Shown one piece after another: positions 7,398 through 14,441 of a stretch of 64,000 bases of DNA; the stretch's first letter is position 1, and each line of letters begins with the position of its first letter. Origin of the DNA: Microbispora rosea subsp. aerata (GTDB lineage: Bacteria > Actinomycetota > Actinomycetes > Streptosporangiales > Streptosporangiaceae); assembly GCF_014647835.1 (NCBI RefSeq), contig NZ_BMPY01000023.1, positions 46,287 to 110,286 on the forward strand, read 5' to 3'. A program made the translations under genes and the position numbers. Below the pieces are notes generated by a model. It was not told where the DNA came from. It ran no database searches and worked only from the letters and a program-made list of their open reading frames with translations.

Positions 7398-8450
7398 ATG
7401 GGGAGCACAACGGGGCGGACGCGGACGAGACGGATTTCGCGGGCCGTCCTGGCGCTTCTCGCGGTCGCGGGCGCGGTGCTTCCGCAAGCGGCGGCGCGGG
7501 CCGACGACGGGGAGCGGCTGCTGTTCCAGATCACCGACGGGCGCGTCGGGGAGTCGAGCGGCCTGGCCGTCTCGCCCACGCACAAGGGCGTCGTCTACAC
7601 CCACAACGACAGCGGGAGCGGACCGGAGATCTACGCGATCGGCGCGGACGGCCGTACGCGGGCGACCTTCACGATCGTGAACGCCGAGACCAGGGACTGG
7701 GAGGCCATCGCGGCCTCCGTCGACCGCGCGACCGGCCGCGGCGTGCTGTGGATCGCCGACATCGGGGACAACCTCGCGGACGGCAACGGAGGCGGCTGGC
7801 CGGACGTGTCCGTCTACAAGGTCGTCGAGCCCCGGACGATGAGGGACGCGACGCTGCGGGCCGTCCGCTATCGCTTCCGGTACGCCGACGGCCCCCGCAA
7901 CGCCGAGGGCATCATGGTCCATCCCCGTACGGGCCGGCTGTACGTCGTCAGCAAGGAGTTCTCCGGCGGCGTCTACGCGGCGCCCGCGAAACTGCGCACC
8001 GACAGGGTGAACGTCCTGCGCCGGGTGGGACCGGCGCCCATCATGGCCACCGACGCGGCGTACGCCCCCGACGGGTCGAGCTTCGTCGTCCGCACCTACT
8101 TCTCGGCGTCCGTCTACCGCTCGCCGGGCAAGCTGCTCGCGCATGTCACGATGCCGCCGCTCCGCCAAGCCGAGTCGATCACGTACACACGGGACGGCAA
8201 GGCCCTGCTCACCGGAAGCGAGGGCAAGAACAGCCCGGTCTACCGGGTGACGCTGCCCGCCGCCGCGCTCCCGAGCCCTTCACCCCTGGCGAGCGCCCGG
8301 ACCTCCTCCCGGCCGCGCTCGGTCGCGGCGTCGAGCGAGGCGGACACGTGGGACGGCCTGCTCGGCGTGCCGATGCACGTGTTATGGGTCGCGGTCGCCC
8401 TCGGGGCGATCGGGATCATCACGTTCATCGCCTACCGCACGGGCCGCTAG
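7398..8450 (+). CDS. Secreted, C-terminally anchored beta-propeller-like protein
   Basis: Protein of 350 residues with no specific family recognised. A twin-arginine-like basic N-terminus (RTRTRRISR) leads into a hydrophobic signal segment ending PQAAARA. The mature part has repeated strand-turn units of propeller type (THNDSGSGPEIYAI, VLWIADIGDNLADGNGG, GIMVHPRTGRLYVVSK, YTRDGKALLTGSEGKNSPVY), as in secreted esterase/phytase-like propellers. A single transmembrane helix (VLWVAVALGAIGIITFIAY) and a short basic tail close it, so it is probably tethered outside the membrane. The start is uncertain. An in-frame upstream start at 7326 exists, but 7398 sits just before the signal peptide. Confidence 0.7.
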   Translation: MGSTTGRTRTRRISRAVLALLAVAGAVLPQAAARADDGERLLFQITDGRVGESSGLAVSPTHKGVVYTHNDSGSGPEIYAIGADGRTRATFTIVNAETRDWEAIAASVDRATGRGVLWIADIGDNLADGNGGGWPDVSVYKVVEPRTMRDATLRAVRYRFRYADGPRNAEGIMVHPRTGRLYVVSKEFSGGVYAAPAKLRTDRVNVLRRVGPAPIMATDAAYAPDGSSFVVRTYFSASVYRSPGKLLAHVTMPPLRQAESITYTRDGKALLTGSEGKNSPVYRVTLPAAALPSPSPLASARTSSRPRSVAASSEADTWDGLLGVPMHVLWVAVALGAIGIITFIAYRTGR

Positions 8451-8785
8451 CCATACTCCCTCGGGGAGCTTGGTGACGCGGTGAGTGGCCGGCGTTGTGT
8501 CCGCGAGTGATGGTTGTGCGTGTGCGGCCGGGGATCAGGCGCGACGCGGTGTCCGGCCTCCGAGGCGGTAGGAGCGCCCATTCGCCGGCCAAGCGGGGCG
8601 GGGTCGCGAGCGGGGCGAGAAAGCCCGGGCCACGCGCGGCAGGGCCGTCATCGGCCGGAGACGACTTGGCCAGGGGCTATGCGCGGCAGGGCTGTGATTG
8701 GCCGGACGCGACTTGGGCTGAGGTCACGCGAAGGGGCCGGGACACCGTCCTCGACGGCGCCCGGCCCATGGCGACGCCGTGAGAG
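8451..8785. repeat. Gene-free gap with a 47-bp-spaced degenerate direct repeat
   Basis: No convincing gene is seen in these 335 bases. A 5-bp hairpin (8456-8468) follows the upstream stop. A 38-base block at 8634-8671 (starting GCGCGGCAGGGC, containing GGCCGGA and GACTTGG) recurs at 8681-8718 with about 7 differences. The gap lies between two converging genes. Confidence 0.6.
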
Positions 8786-9220
8786 TCAGCTCCGCGCGTA
8801 GAGGCGGTGCACGAACTCCGCGAGCTTGCTGTCGGGCAGCTCCTTGGCCAGGTCGGCCTCGGTGATCATCCCGACGATCCGATGGTTGTCGATCACCGGC
8901 ATGCGCTTGATCTGGTGCTCCTCCATCTTCGTCAGGGCGTCTTCGACGCTGGCGTTGGCGTCGACCCAGACGAGACCGCGGGCGAGCTCGCCCGCCGTGG
9001 TCTGGTCGAGGTCCTTGCCCTCGGCGCAGCACTTGATCACGATGTCGCGGTCGGTGATGATGCCCTTGAGCCGGTCGTCCTCCCCGCAGATGGGCAGGGC
9101 GCCGACGCCCAAGTCGCGCATCATCTCGGCGGCTCGGCGCAGGCTGTCGTGCTCGCCGATGCATTCCGCGCCTTCGTGCATAACCTGACCGGCGGTCTTG
9201 CTTACTCCCTGTGTGGTCAT
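8786..9220 (-). CDS. CBS-domain pair protein
   Basis: The 144-residue soluble protein is made of two tandem CBS motifs: residues about 14-70 (VMHEGAECIGEHDSL, then GIITDRDIV) and about 80-140 (VWVDANASVEDAL, then GMITEADLA). CBS pairs bind adenine nucleotides and often report energy state. Stand-alone versions like this one are frequent in actinobacteria and several are hypoxia- or stress-induced. The ATG at 9220 follows a GGGGG stretch 6-8 bases upstream. It is monocistronic, and its partner is unknown. Confidence 0.9.
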   Translation of the reverse strand: MTTQGVSKTAGQVMHEGAECIGEHDSLRRAAEMMRDLGVGALPICGEDDRLKGIITDRDIVIKCCAEGKDLDQTTAGELARGLVWVDANASVEDALTKMEEHQIKRMPVIDNHRIVGMITEADLAKELPDSKLAEFVHRLYARS

Positions 9221-9282
9221 GGCTAACCCCCGATTCCCTCTTCAGTGCGGTTATGCCCCATTTGTCCGGAAATAAGAGCGGA

Positions 9283-9644
9283 TCACAGCCGGGGAAGGAA
9301 GTGCTCGCCGCGCAGCGCGCGCTCCACGAGCGCGATCGACTCGGCCAGCCGCACGAGCCGGGGCCCTCCTGGCGGTAGGCGTCCAGCACCGCCTCGATGG
9401 CGTGCGGGGGCAGGTGCTCCTTCAGCTCCACCGCCGCCCCGCGATAGCCCTCCCTGGCCGCCTGGATCGAGGCCGCCACCTGCTGGCGGGCCATCCGGGC
9501 GAGCGCGAGCGGGTGGCGGCGCAGCACGCCGTACGCGCGGTAGTCCGGGGGCACCGCGTCGAGCAGCCACGACACGGCCGAGACCTCCCAGTCGGGGCTG
9601 CCGGGAGGGCGCACTTCTGGTGGCCAGCCGGGAGGCACGTACAC
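9283..9644 (-). pseudogene. Conserved actinobacterial small protein, frameshifted near 9360-9370
   Basis: Reading left from GTG 9644, one frame gives MYVPPGWPPEVRPPGSPDWE and continues to HAIEAVLDAYRQEG (about residue 93). The expected continuation PRLVRLAESIALVERALRG is in the next frame and ends at TGA 9283. The break falls in a short GGGCCCC run, where one base too many or too few separates the frames. Joined, the halves give about 120 residues with the look of a widespread uncharacterised actinobacterial family (conserved PPGWP start and ALRGE end). It is either a real recent frameshift or a homopolymer sequencing error. The function is unknown. Confidence 0.6.
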
Positions 9645-9732
9645 GCCGTCATCGTACCGAACACAGGTTCGATCACCGTGGAACGGCTCCGGCTGAGACA
9701 ATGTCGCACATGCTGTCGACAACCGTACGGAC

Positions 9733-10917
9733 ATGAGGATCGGGATCGTCGGCGCCGGGATCCTCGGTCTGGCCGTGGCCCGGGAGATGGCGCGGGCGGG
9801 CGCCGAGGTGACCGTGCTGGAGAAGGAGCCCCGGATCGCCGCCCACCAGACCGGGCACAACAGCGGAGTCGTGCACGCCGGGATCTACTACCAGCCCGGC
9901 TCGCTCAAGGCCACCCTCTGCCGTGAGGGCATGGCGATGCTGCGCGAGTACTGCGCCGAGCACGGCCTGCCGTACGACGAGGTGGGCAAGCTCGTCGTGG
10001 CCTCCACCCGGGCGGAGCTCCCCGGGCTGCGCCGCATCGCCGAGCGGGCCAGGGAGAACGGCGTGCCCGGCATCGCCGAGCTCGACGCGATCGGCCTGCG
10101 AGAGGTGGAGCCGCACGCGGTCGGGGTCGCCGCCGTCCACTCGCCGCACACCGCGATCACCGACTTCTCCGCGGTCGCCCGCCGCCTCGCCGCCGACGTG
10201 GCCGAGGCAGGAGGGTCCGTACGGCTCTCGCGTCCCGTGCTCGCGATCAAGCAGAGCACCGACGGCGTGGCGGTGGCGGCCGGGCCGGAGAGGCTCACCT
10301 TCGACCGGCTGATCTCCTGCGCCGGCCTCGGCACGGACCGCGTGGCGGACCTGGCGCGGGCGGGCGGCGATGTGCGGATCGTCCCGTTCCGCGGGGAGTA
10401 TTACCGGCTCGCCGGCCCGGCGCGCGACCTGGTGAGGGGCCTCATCTATCCGGTGCCCGACCCCCGTTATCCGTTCCTCGGCGTCCACCTGACCCGGCGG
10501 ATCGACGGGGAGGTCCTGGTCGGGCCCAACGCGGTGCCCGCGCTCGCGCTCGAGGGCTACTCCTGGCGGGCCGCGTCGCTGCGCGACCTGCGGCGGATCG
10601 TCGCCTGGCCGGGCACGCGGCGCATGGCGGCCGAGCACTGGCGCACCGGCCTGCGCGAGGTGTACGGCTCGCTGGCCAAACGGGCCTTCGTGGCCGCCGC
10701 TCAGACGTACGTGCCCGCCCTCACCTCGGCCGACCTCGTACGCACGGAGGGCGGCGTGCGGGCGCAGGCCGTGGGACGGGACGGCAGGCTGCTCGACGAC
10801 TTCGTCATCGACGTGCGCGGGCGGATCGTGCTGGTCCGCAACGCGCCCTCACCCGCGGCGACGAGCAGTCTCGCGATCGCGCGGCACATCGCTTTAACGG
10901 TTCCCTTAGCCACCTAG
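9733..10917 (+). CDS. lhgO: L-2-hydroxyglutarate oxidase
   Basis: The 394-residue FAD enzyme of the DAO superfamily has IVGAGILGLAVA (FAD-binding loop, residue 4 on) and the LhgO signature HNSGVVHAGIYYQPGSLKA near residue 42. The C-terminal GVRAQAV and NAPSPAATSSLAIA segments are also present. LhgO oxidises L-2-hydroxyglutarate, a by-product of promiscuous malate dehydrogenases, to 2-oxoglutarate, passing electrons to the membrane quinone pool or oxygen. The length matches the family. The ATG at 9733 lies 13 bases after the overlapping ATG-rich ACATG stretch. The next gene begins 18 bp downstream. Confidence 0.92.
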   Translation: MRIGIVGAGILGLAVAREMARAGAEVTVLEKEPRIAAHQTGHNSGVVHAGIYYQPGSLKATLCREGMAMLREYCAEHGLPYDEVGKLVVASTRAELPGLRRIAERARENGVPGIAELDAIGLREVEPHAVGVAAVHSPHTAITDFSAVARRLAADVAEAGGSVRLSRPVLAIKQSTDGVAVAAGPERLTFDRLISCAGLGTDRVADLARAGGDVRIVPFRGEYYRLAGPARDLVRGLIYPVPDPRYPFLGVHLTRRIDGEVLVGPNAVPALALEGYSWRAASLRDLRRIVAWPGTRRMAAEHWRTGLREVYGSLAKRAFVAAAQTYVPALTSADLVRTEGGVRAQAVGRDGRLLDDFVIDVRGRIVLVRNAPSPAATSSLAIARHIALTVPLAT

Positions 10918-10935
10918 GGCTAGAGTGCAACCGCC

Positions 10936-11646
10936 ATGGTCGCTGCATCTCCCGAAGCCCGGCTGCTGGTGGTCGAGGATGAGCCGAACATCCTCGAACT
11001 GCTCGCGGCCAGTCTCCGGTATGCCGGATTCGAGGTCCACACCGCGTCCAACGGCGGTGAGGCCGTCTCCGCGGCCCGGCGGCACCGGCCGGACCTCATC
11101 GTGCTCGACGTCATGCTGCCCGACATGGACGGGTTCGACATCGTACGGAGGCTGCGCGGCGGCGGCACCGACACTCCCGTGGTCTTCCTCACGGCGCGGG
11201 ACGCCGTCGAGGACAAAATCCGGGGCCTGACGCTCGGCGGCGACGACTACGTGACCAAGCCGTTCAGCCTGGAGGAGGTCATCGCCCGGATCCGGGCCGT
11301 GCTGCGCCGCACCGCCGGGGATCCGCTGGCCGTCCCGCCGCGGCTCACGTTCGCCGACATCGAGCTGGACGAGGAGTCTCACGAGGTCTGGCGTGGCGGA
11401 CGGGCCGTTTCCCTGTCGCCGACGGAGTTCAAGCTGCTGCGCTACTTCATGTGCAACCCCGGCCGGGTGCTGTCCAAGGCGCAGATCCTCGACCACGTGT
11501 GGGACTACGACTTCCGCGGCGACGCCGGGATCGTCGAGTCGTACGTGTCCGTGCTGCGCCGCAAGCTCGACAACACCCACCCCCGGCTCATCCACACGCT
11601 GCGCGGCGTCGGTTACGTCATGCGGACACCTCCCGCCGGCGCCTGA
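10936..11646 (+). CDS. OmpR/PhoB-type response regulator (system 1)
   Basis: The 236-residue regulator has a receiver domain at residues about 10-122. Acidic residues are in VVEDEP, the phospho-acceptor Asp is in LIVLDVMLPDMDG, Thr is in FLTARD and Lys is in YVTKPF. A C-terminal winged helix at residues about 135-232 ends RLIHTLRGVGYVMR. It is followed 3 bp later by its kinase. It is closely paralogous to the regulator at 20665: both contain SASLRYAGFEV-like and FSLEEV-RIRAVLRRT segments. The two systems probably arose by duplication around the export genes. Confidence 0.93.
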   Translation: MVAASPEARLLVVEDEPNILELLAASLRYAGFEVHTASNGGEAVSAARRHRPDLIVLDVMLPDMDGFDIVRRLRGGGTDTPVVFLTARDAVEDKIRGLTLGGDDYVTKPFSLEEVIARIRAVLRRTAGDPLAVPPRLTFADIELDEESHEVWRGGRAVSLSPTEFKLLRYFMCNPGRVLSKAQILDHVWDYDFRGDAGIVESYVSVLRRKLDNTHPRLIHTLRGVGYVMRTPPAGA

Positions 11647-11649
11647 GTC

Positions 11650-13164
11650 GTGTCGGGGCGCACGCCGCTGCGGATCCGGCTCAGCGCGGCCATGCTCGCG
11701 CTGGTCGCGGTCGCCCTCGCGGTGATCGGCGTGGGCAGCGTCTCGGTGCTGCGCGACTACCTGGTCAGCCGGGTGGACATGCAGGTCGGCATGCTGGCGC
11801 GCGAGGCCGGGATCCGGCTCGACCGCGGTCCGCTGGCGTTCGCACGGCTCAGGGTGCCGCCGGAGGGCCGGGTGGAGATCCGCGACCCCGGCGGCAGAAC
11901 GCTGCTCGCGCAGGCGGGCATGGGCGTGGAGGACCGTCCCGGCCCCGGCGCCGTGACCTCCGTGGTCCCGGTGACGGTCCCGGCGGTGTCGGGCGACGGC
12001 CTGTGGCGGGCCCGGGTGGTGCCCGTCCAGGGCTTCGGCACGGTCGTCGTGGCCGTGGACATGGCCTCGGTGAAGCAGATCACCGCGCGGCTCGCCCTCA
12101 TCGAGGCGCTGGTCGGCGGCGCCCTGATGGTCGTGCTCGCCGTCGTCGGCGTCGTGATCGTACGGCGCAGCCTGCGGCCCCTGGCGGAGATCGAGGCGAC
12201 CGCCGAGGCCATCGCCCGGGGGAACCTCAGCAGCCGCATCCCCGACCGCGACCCGCGTACCGAGGTCGGGCGGCTCGCCCGCGCGCTGAACGGCATGCTC
12301 ACCCAGATCGAGCTGGCGTTCCGGGCCCGGGCGGCCTCCGAGGCGGCGGCCCGCGAGTCGGAGGCCAAGGCACGTGAATCGGAGGCCAAGGCACGTGAAT
12401 CGGAGGCCAAGGCGCGCGAGTCCGAAGCGAAAGCGCGGGAGTCCGAGGCGAAGGCCCGGGAGTCGGAGGCGAAAGCGCGGGAGTCGGAGGCGCGCATGCG
12501 CCGCTTCGTGGCCGACGCCTCGCACGAACTGCGCACGCCGCTCACCTCGATCCGGGGATTCGCCGAGTTTCACCGGCAGGTGCCCGACGCCGACATCACG
12601 CGGCTGATGTCGCGGATCGAGAGCGAGGCCGCCCGCATGGGCCTGCTCGTGGACGACCTGCTGCTGCTCGCCCGGCTCGACCAGCAGCGCCCGCTGCGCA
12701 TGCAACCGGTGGACCTGCTGGCCCTGGCGGCCGACGCGGTCCACGACGCCAGGGCCCTGTGCCCCGACCGCGGCGTCTCGCTCGTGGTCGAGGGGGAGGC
12801 GGCGCTGATCGTCGCGGGGGACGAGGTGCGGCTACGGCAGGTCGTGGGCAACCTGATGAGCAACGCCAGGACCCACACCCCAGAGGGAACGCCGATCACC
12901 GTACGCGTCGGCAGCCAGGACGGCACGGCCTTCGTCGAGGTGGCGGACAAGGGGCCCGGCCTCACCCCCGAGCAGGCCGCCCGGGTCTTCGAGCGCTTCT
13001 ACCGCGCCGACCCCTCCCGTACGCGCGGCGGCAGCGGCCTGGGGCTCGCGATCGTGGAGTCGCTCGTCCGGGCCCACGGCGGCGAGGTGAGCGTCGAGAC
13101 GGCCCCCGGCGCCGGCGCCGCCTTCCGCGTCACCCTCCCCCTCGCCCCCGAAGCACGCACCTGA
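11650..13164 (+). CDS. HAMP sensor histidine kinase with heptad-repeat linker (system 1)
   Basis: The 504-residue membrane kinase has a first transmembrane helix near residues 12-33, an extracytoplasmic sensor of about 115 residues and a second helix near 152-176. A HAMP domain (RRSLRPLAEIEATAEAIARG) follows, then a linker built of seven consecutive 7-residue repeats (consensus ARESEAK). Next come the H-box (DASHELRTPLTSI), the N-box region (VGNLMSNARTHTP) and the G-boxes (DKGPGL and GGSGLGLAI). The start is GTG 11650, 3 bp after the regulator stop. The repeats extend the coiled coil between HAMP and the dimerisation helices by whole heptads. The signal is unknown. The island suggests envelope or antibiotic stress. 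Confidence 0.92.
   Translation: MSGRTPLRIRLSAAMLALVAVALAVIGVGSVSVLRDYLVSRVDMQVGMLAREAGIRLDRGPLAFARLRVPPEGRVEIRDPGGRTLLAQAGMGVEDRPGPGAVTSVVPVTVPAVSGDGLWRARVVPVQGFGTVVVAVDMASVKQITARLALIEALVGGALMVVLAVVGVVIVRRSLRPLAEIEATAEAIARGNLSSRIPDRDPRTEVGRLARALNGMLTQIELAFRARAASEAAARESEAKARESEAKARESEAKARESEAKARESEAKARESEAKARESEARMRRFVADASHELRTPLTSIRGFAEFHRQVPDADITRLMSRIESEAARMGLLVDDLLLLARLDQQRPLRMQPVDLLALAADAVHDARALCPDRGVSLVVEGEAALIVAGDEVRLRQVVGNLMSNARTHTPEGTPITVRVGSQDGTAFVEVADKGPGLTPEQAARVFERFYRADPSRTRGGSGLGLAIVESLVRAHGGEVSVETAPGAGAAFRVTLPLAPEART
12349..12495 (+). repeat. Seven in-frame 21-bp repeats inside the system-1 kinase
   Basis: Six units encode ARESEAK and the seventh encodes ARESEAR, with no indels. 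Units 2 and 3 share the same codons (GCA CGT GAA TCG GAG GCC AAG). The others differ at synonymous sites, so amplification is partly recent and the protein repeat is conserved while the DNA drifts. Confidence 0.95.
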
Positions 13165-13302
13165 CGCGAACGCTCTGGACGCGGAAGTCGAGGTTCGCCT
13201 GACACCCCGGGCTCCCGCCGCGTGACACCCGCTGCCGAACTTACGCGCATTCCTCCCGTACGCGCCCGTACGCGGCCATTCGGCGGGCAGAGTCTTGAGG
13301 GC

Positions 13303-13542
13303 TCACGATTGTGGAGCGGGTCGCCTCGTCAAATAGACGATCCCGGGAACGGGGAAGAGCATGAGGTAGAGGTTCGGGATCCACCAGGCGAGCGAGAAGT
13401 CTCCGCGCAGCGTCTGGAACCCGATCGCCATGAGCCCCGAGGTCAGGGTCAGCACCAGCGAGACCATGTCCTGCCAGGCGGCGAACCGCTCACGCAACGG
13501 TTCGCAGACCTCTGGGCGGCGGCGCGGTGAGGGTGTCGTCAC
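13303..13542 (-). CDS. Small two-helix membrane protein, unknown function
   Basis: The 79-residue protein reads from GTG 13542. It has a polar N-terminus (RRRPEVCEPLRERFAAWQD), a hydrophobic segment (MVSLVLTLTSGLMAIGF), a short loop and a second hydrophobic segment (WWIPNLYLMLFPVPGIVYL). It ends with TRRPAPQS. No family is recognised. The composition and topology look real, and the GC third-position pattern fits coding in this frame. It converges on the system-1 kinase and is divergent from the toxin-antitoxin pair, so it is not part of either operon. Confidence 0.6.
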   Translation of the reverse strand: MTTPSPRRRPEVCEPLRERFAAWQDMVSLVLTLTSGLMAIGFQTLRGDFSLAWWIPNLYLMLFPVPGIVYLTRRPAPQS

Positions 13543-13643
13543 GACTTCGGCGTTGCGGCCTGGTCGTCGGGACCGCCACCCGGAACGTGGACGGCCTGCA
13601 TCAGGCGGCGGGTACGGACGGGGTGACGGAGCTGCGTCGTAGT

Positions 13644-13664
13644 TTTGCTACTTGAAGTAGTAAA
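13644..13664 (+). promoter_or_regulatory. Near-perfect palindrome upstream of the toxin-antitoxin pair
   Basis: TTTGCTACTT (13644-13653), a central G, then AAGTAGTAAA (13655-13664) is a 21-bp inverted repeat with 9 of 10 paired positions. It ends 8 bp before the antitoxin start, where an autoregulating ribbon-helix-helix antitoxin would bind. It is strikingly AT-rich against its surroundings and probably overlaps the promoter. Confidence 0.7.
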
Positions 13665-13672
13665 CTGCTGCT

Positions 13673-13984
13673 GTGAGCATGCCTGAACGAGCCTTCCCGC
13701 CGGGGGAAGGGCCCGCGACCAAGGTCAGCGTCTCCTTGCGGGCCGGCAATATCCGCGCGATCAGGGAACGTGTCGGCGCGCGTGGGTTCTCGGCCTACGT
13801 CGATGCCGCCGTGGAGCGGCAGATCGAGCGGGACCTGCTGGAGGAGGCCCTGCAGGCGAACGAGAAAGAAAGCGGGCCCATCCCGCGGCATCTTCGTGAT
13901 GAGGCCGAGCAGTTGTTCCGTAGCGTGAAGTCCGCTCCGGAGCTGCAGGAGGAGCGTGGATGGCACGCGCCCGAAGCAAGCTGA
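13673..13984 (+). CDS. Antitoxin of a VapBC-like module
   Basis: The 103-residue protein has a ribbon-helix-helix-type segment at residues about 18-50 (ATKVSVSLRAGNIRAIRERV, then GFSAYVDAAVERQIERDLL). An acidic, probably disordered tail follows that would wrap the toxin. GTG 13673 is used here. ATG 13679 is an equally possible start. It overlaps the toxin gene by 25 bp, the usual arrangement for translational coupling, and the palindrome just upstream is the likely autoregulatory operator. The family assignment of the DNA-binding part is from pattern only. Confidence 0.75.
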   Translation: MSMPERAFPPGEGPATKVSVSLRAGNIRAIRERVGARGFSAYVDAAVERQIERDLLEEALQANEKESGPIPRHLRDEAEQLFRSVKSAPELQEERGWHAPEAS

Positions 13985-14376
13985 GCGCGGGGACGGTCAT
14001 CCTCGACTCCGAGGGACTCTCGAAGTGGTGTGCGGCCGACCAGCGGGTGACAGCGATCGTCCGTGAGGCGCAGAACAACGACTTTCGTGTCGCCATCAGT
14101 GCTCTGACGCCTATCGAGGCCTTTGACGGCCGGGTGGCGAACGATCGGTTGCGCTGGCACCTGTCCCGCCTGCGTGTCGAGCCGGTGACCGAGGACGTTT
14201 CCATCCACGCGCTGGACCTGCTCCGTCAGAGCGGTCTTCACGGCCATAAATACGCGATCGACGCCGTCGTGGCCGCCACGGCTCTTCGCTCCACCCGCCC
14301 CGTCATCGTCCTCACCTCGGACGAGGACGACATGAGCAAGCTCTGCGGTAAGACGGTCCGCCTCGTACGCGTGTAG
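13960..14376 (+). CDS. PIN-domain toxin (VapC-like ribonuclease)
   Basis: The 138-residue protein has the acidic residues of a PIN nuclease in order: Asp16 (VILDSEG), Glu53 (TPIEAF), Asp101 (YAIDAVVAAT) and Asp121 (LTSDEDD). PIN toxins cleave RNA, often tRNA or rRNA, with Mg2+. A strong GGAGGAG lies just before ATG 13960 inside the antitoxin gene. Length and fold match toxins of this type. It is placed between two regulatory/export blocks and may stabilise the island. Confidence 0.85.
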   Translation: MARARSKLSAGTVILDSEGLSKWCAADQRVTAIVREAQNNDFRVAISALTPIEAFDGRVANDRLRWHLSRLRVEPVTEDVSIHALDLLRQSGLHGHKYAIDAVVAATALRSTRPVIVLTSDEDDMSKLCGKTVRLVRV

Positions 14377-14385
14377 GCGCTGTCA

Positions 14386-14406
14386 CCCCGGCGATGCTGG
14401 CCGGGG
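14386..14406. terminator. Bidirectional hairpin between toxin and adaptor genes
   Basis: CCCCGGC (14386-14392) and GCCGGGG (14400-14406) form a 7-bp stem with loop GATGCTG, between two convergent genes. No T-tract follows on either side. Confidence 0.5.
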
Positions 14407-14441
14407 CGGTATGGACGCGATTCCCATCGGCCCGGCGAGGC

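Noticed and set aside
10906-12744. 612-codon minus-strand frame with RFRLGLPRL-like repeats
   Set aside because: Its repeats are the reverse reading of the kinase heptad array. No independent support.
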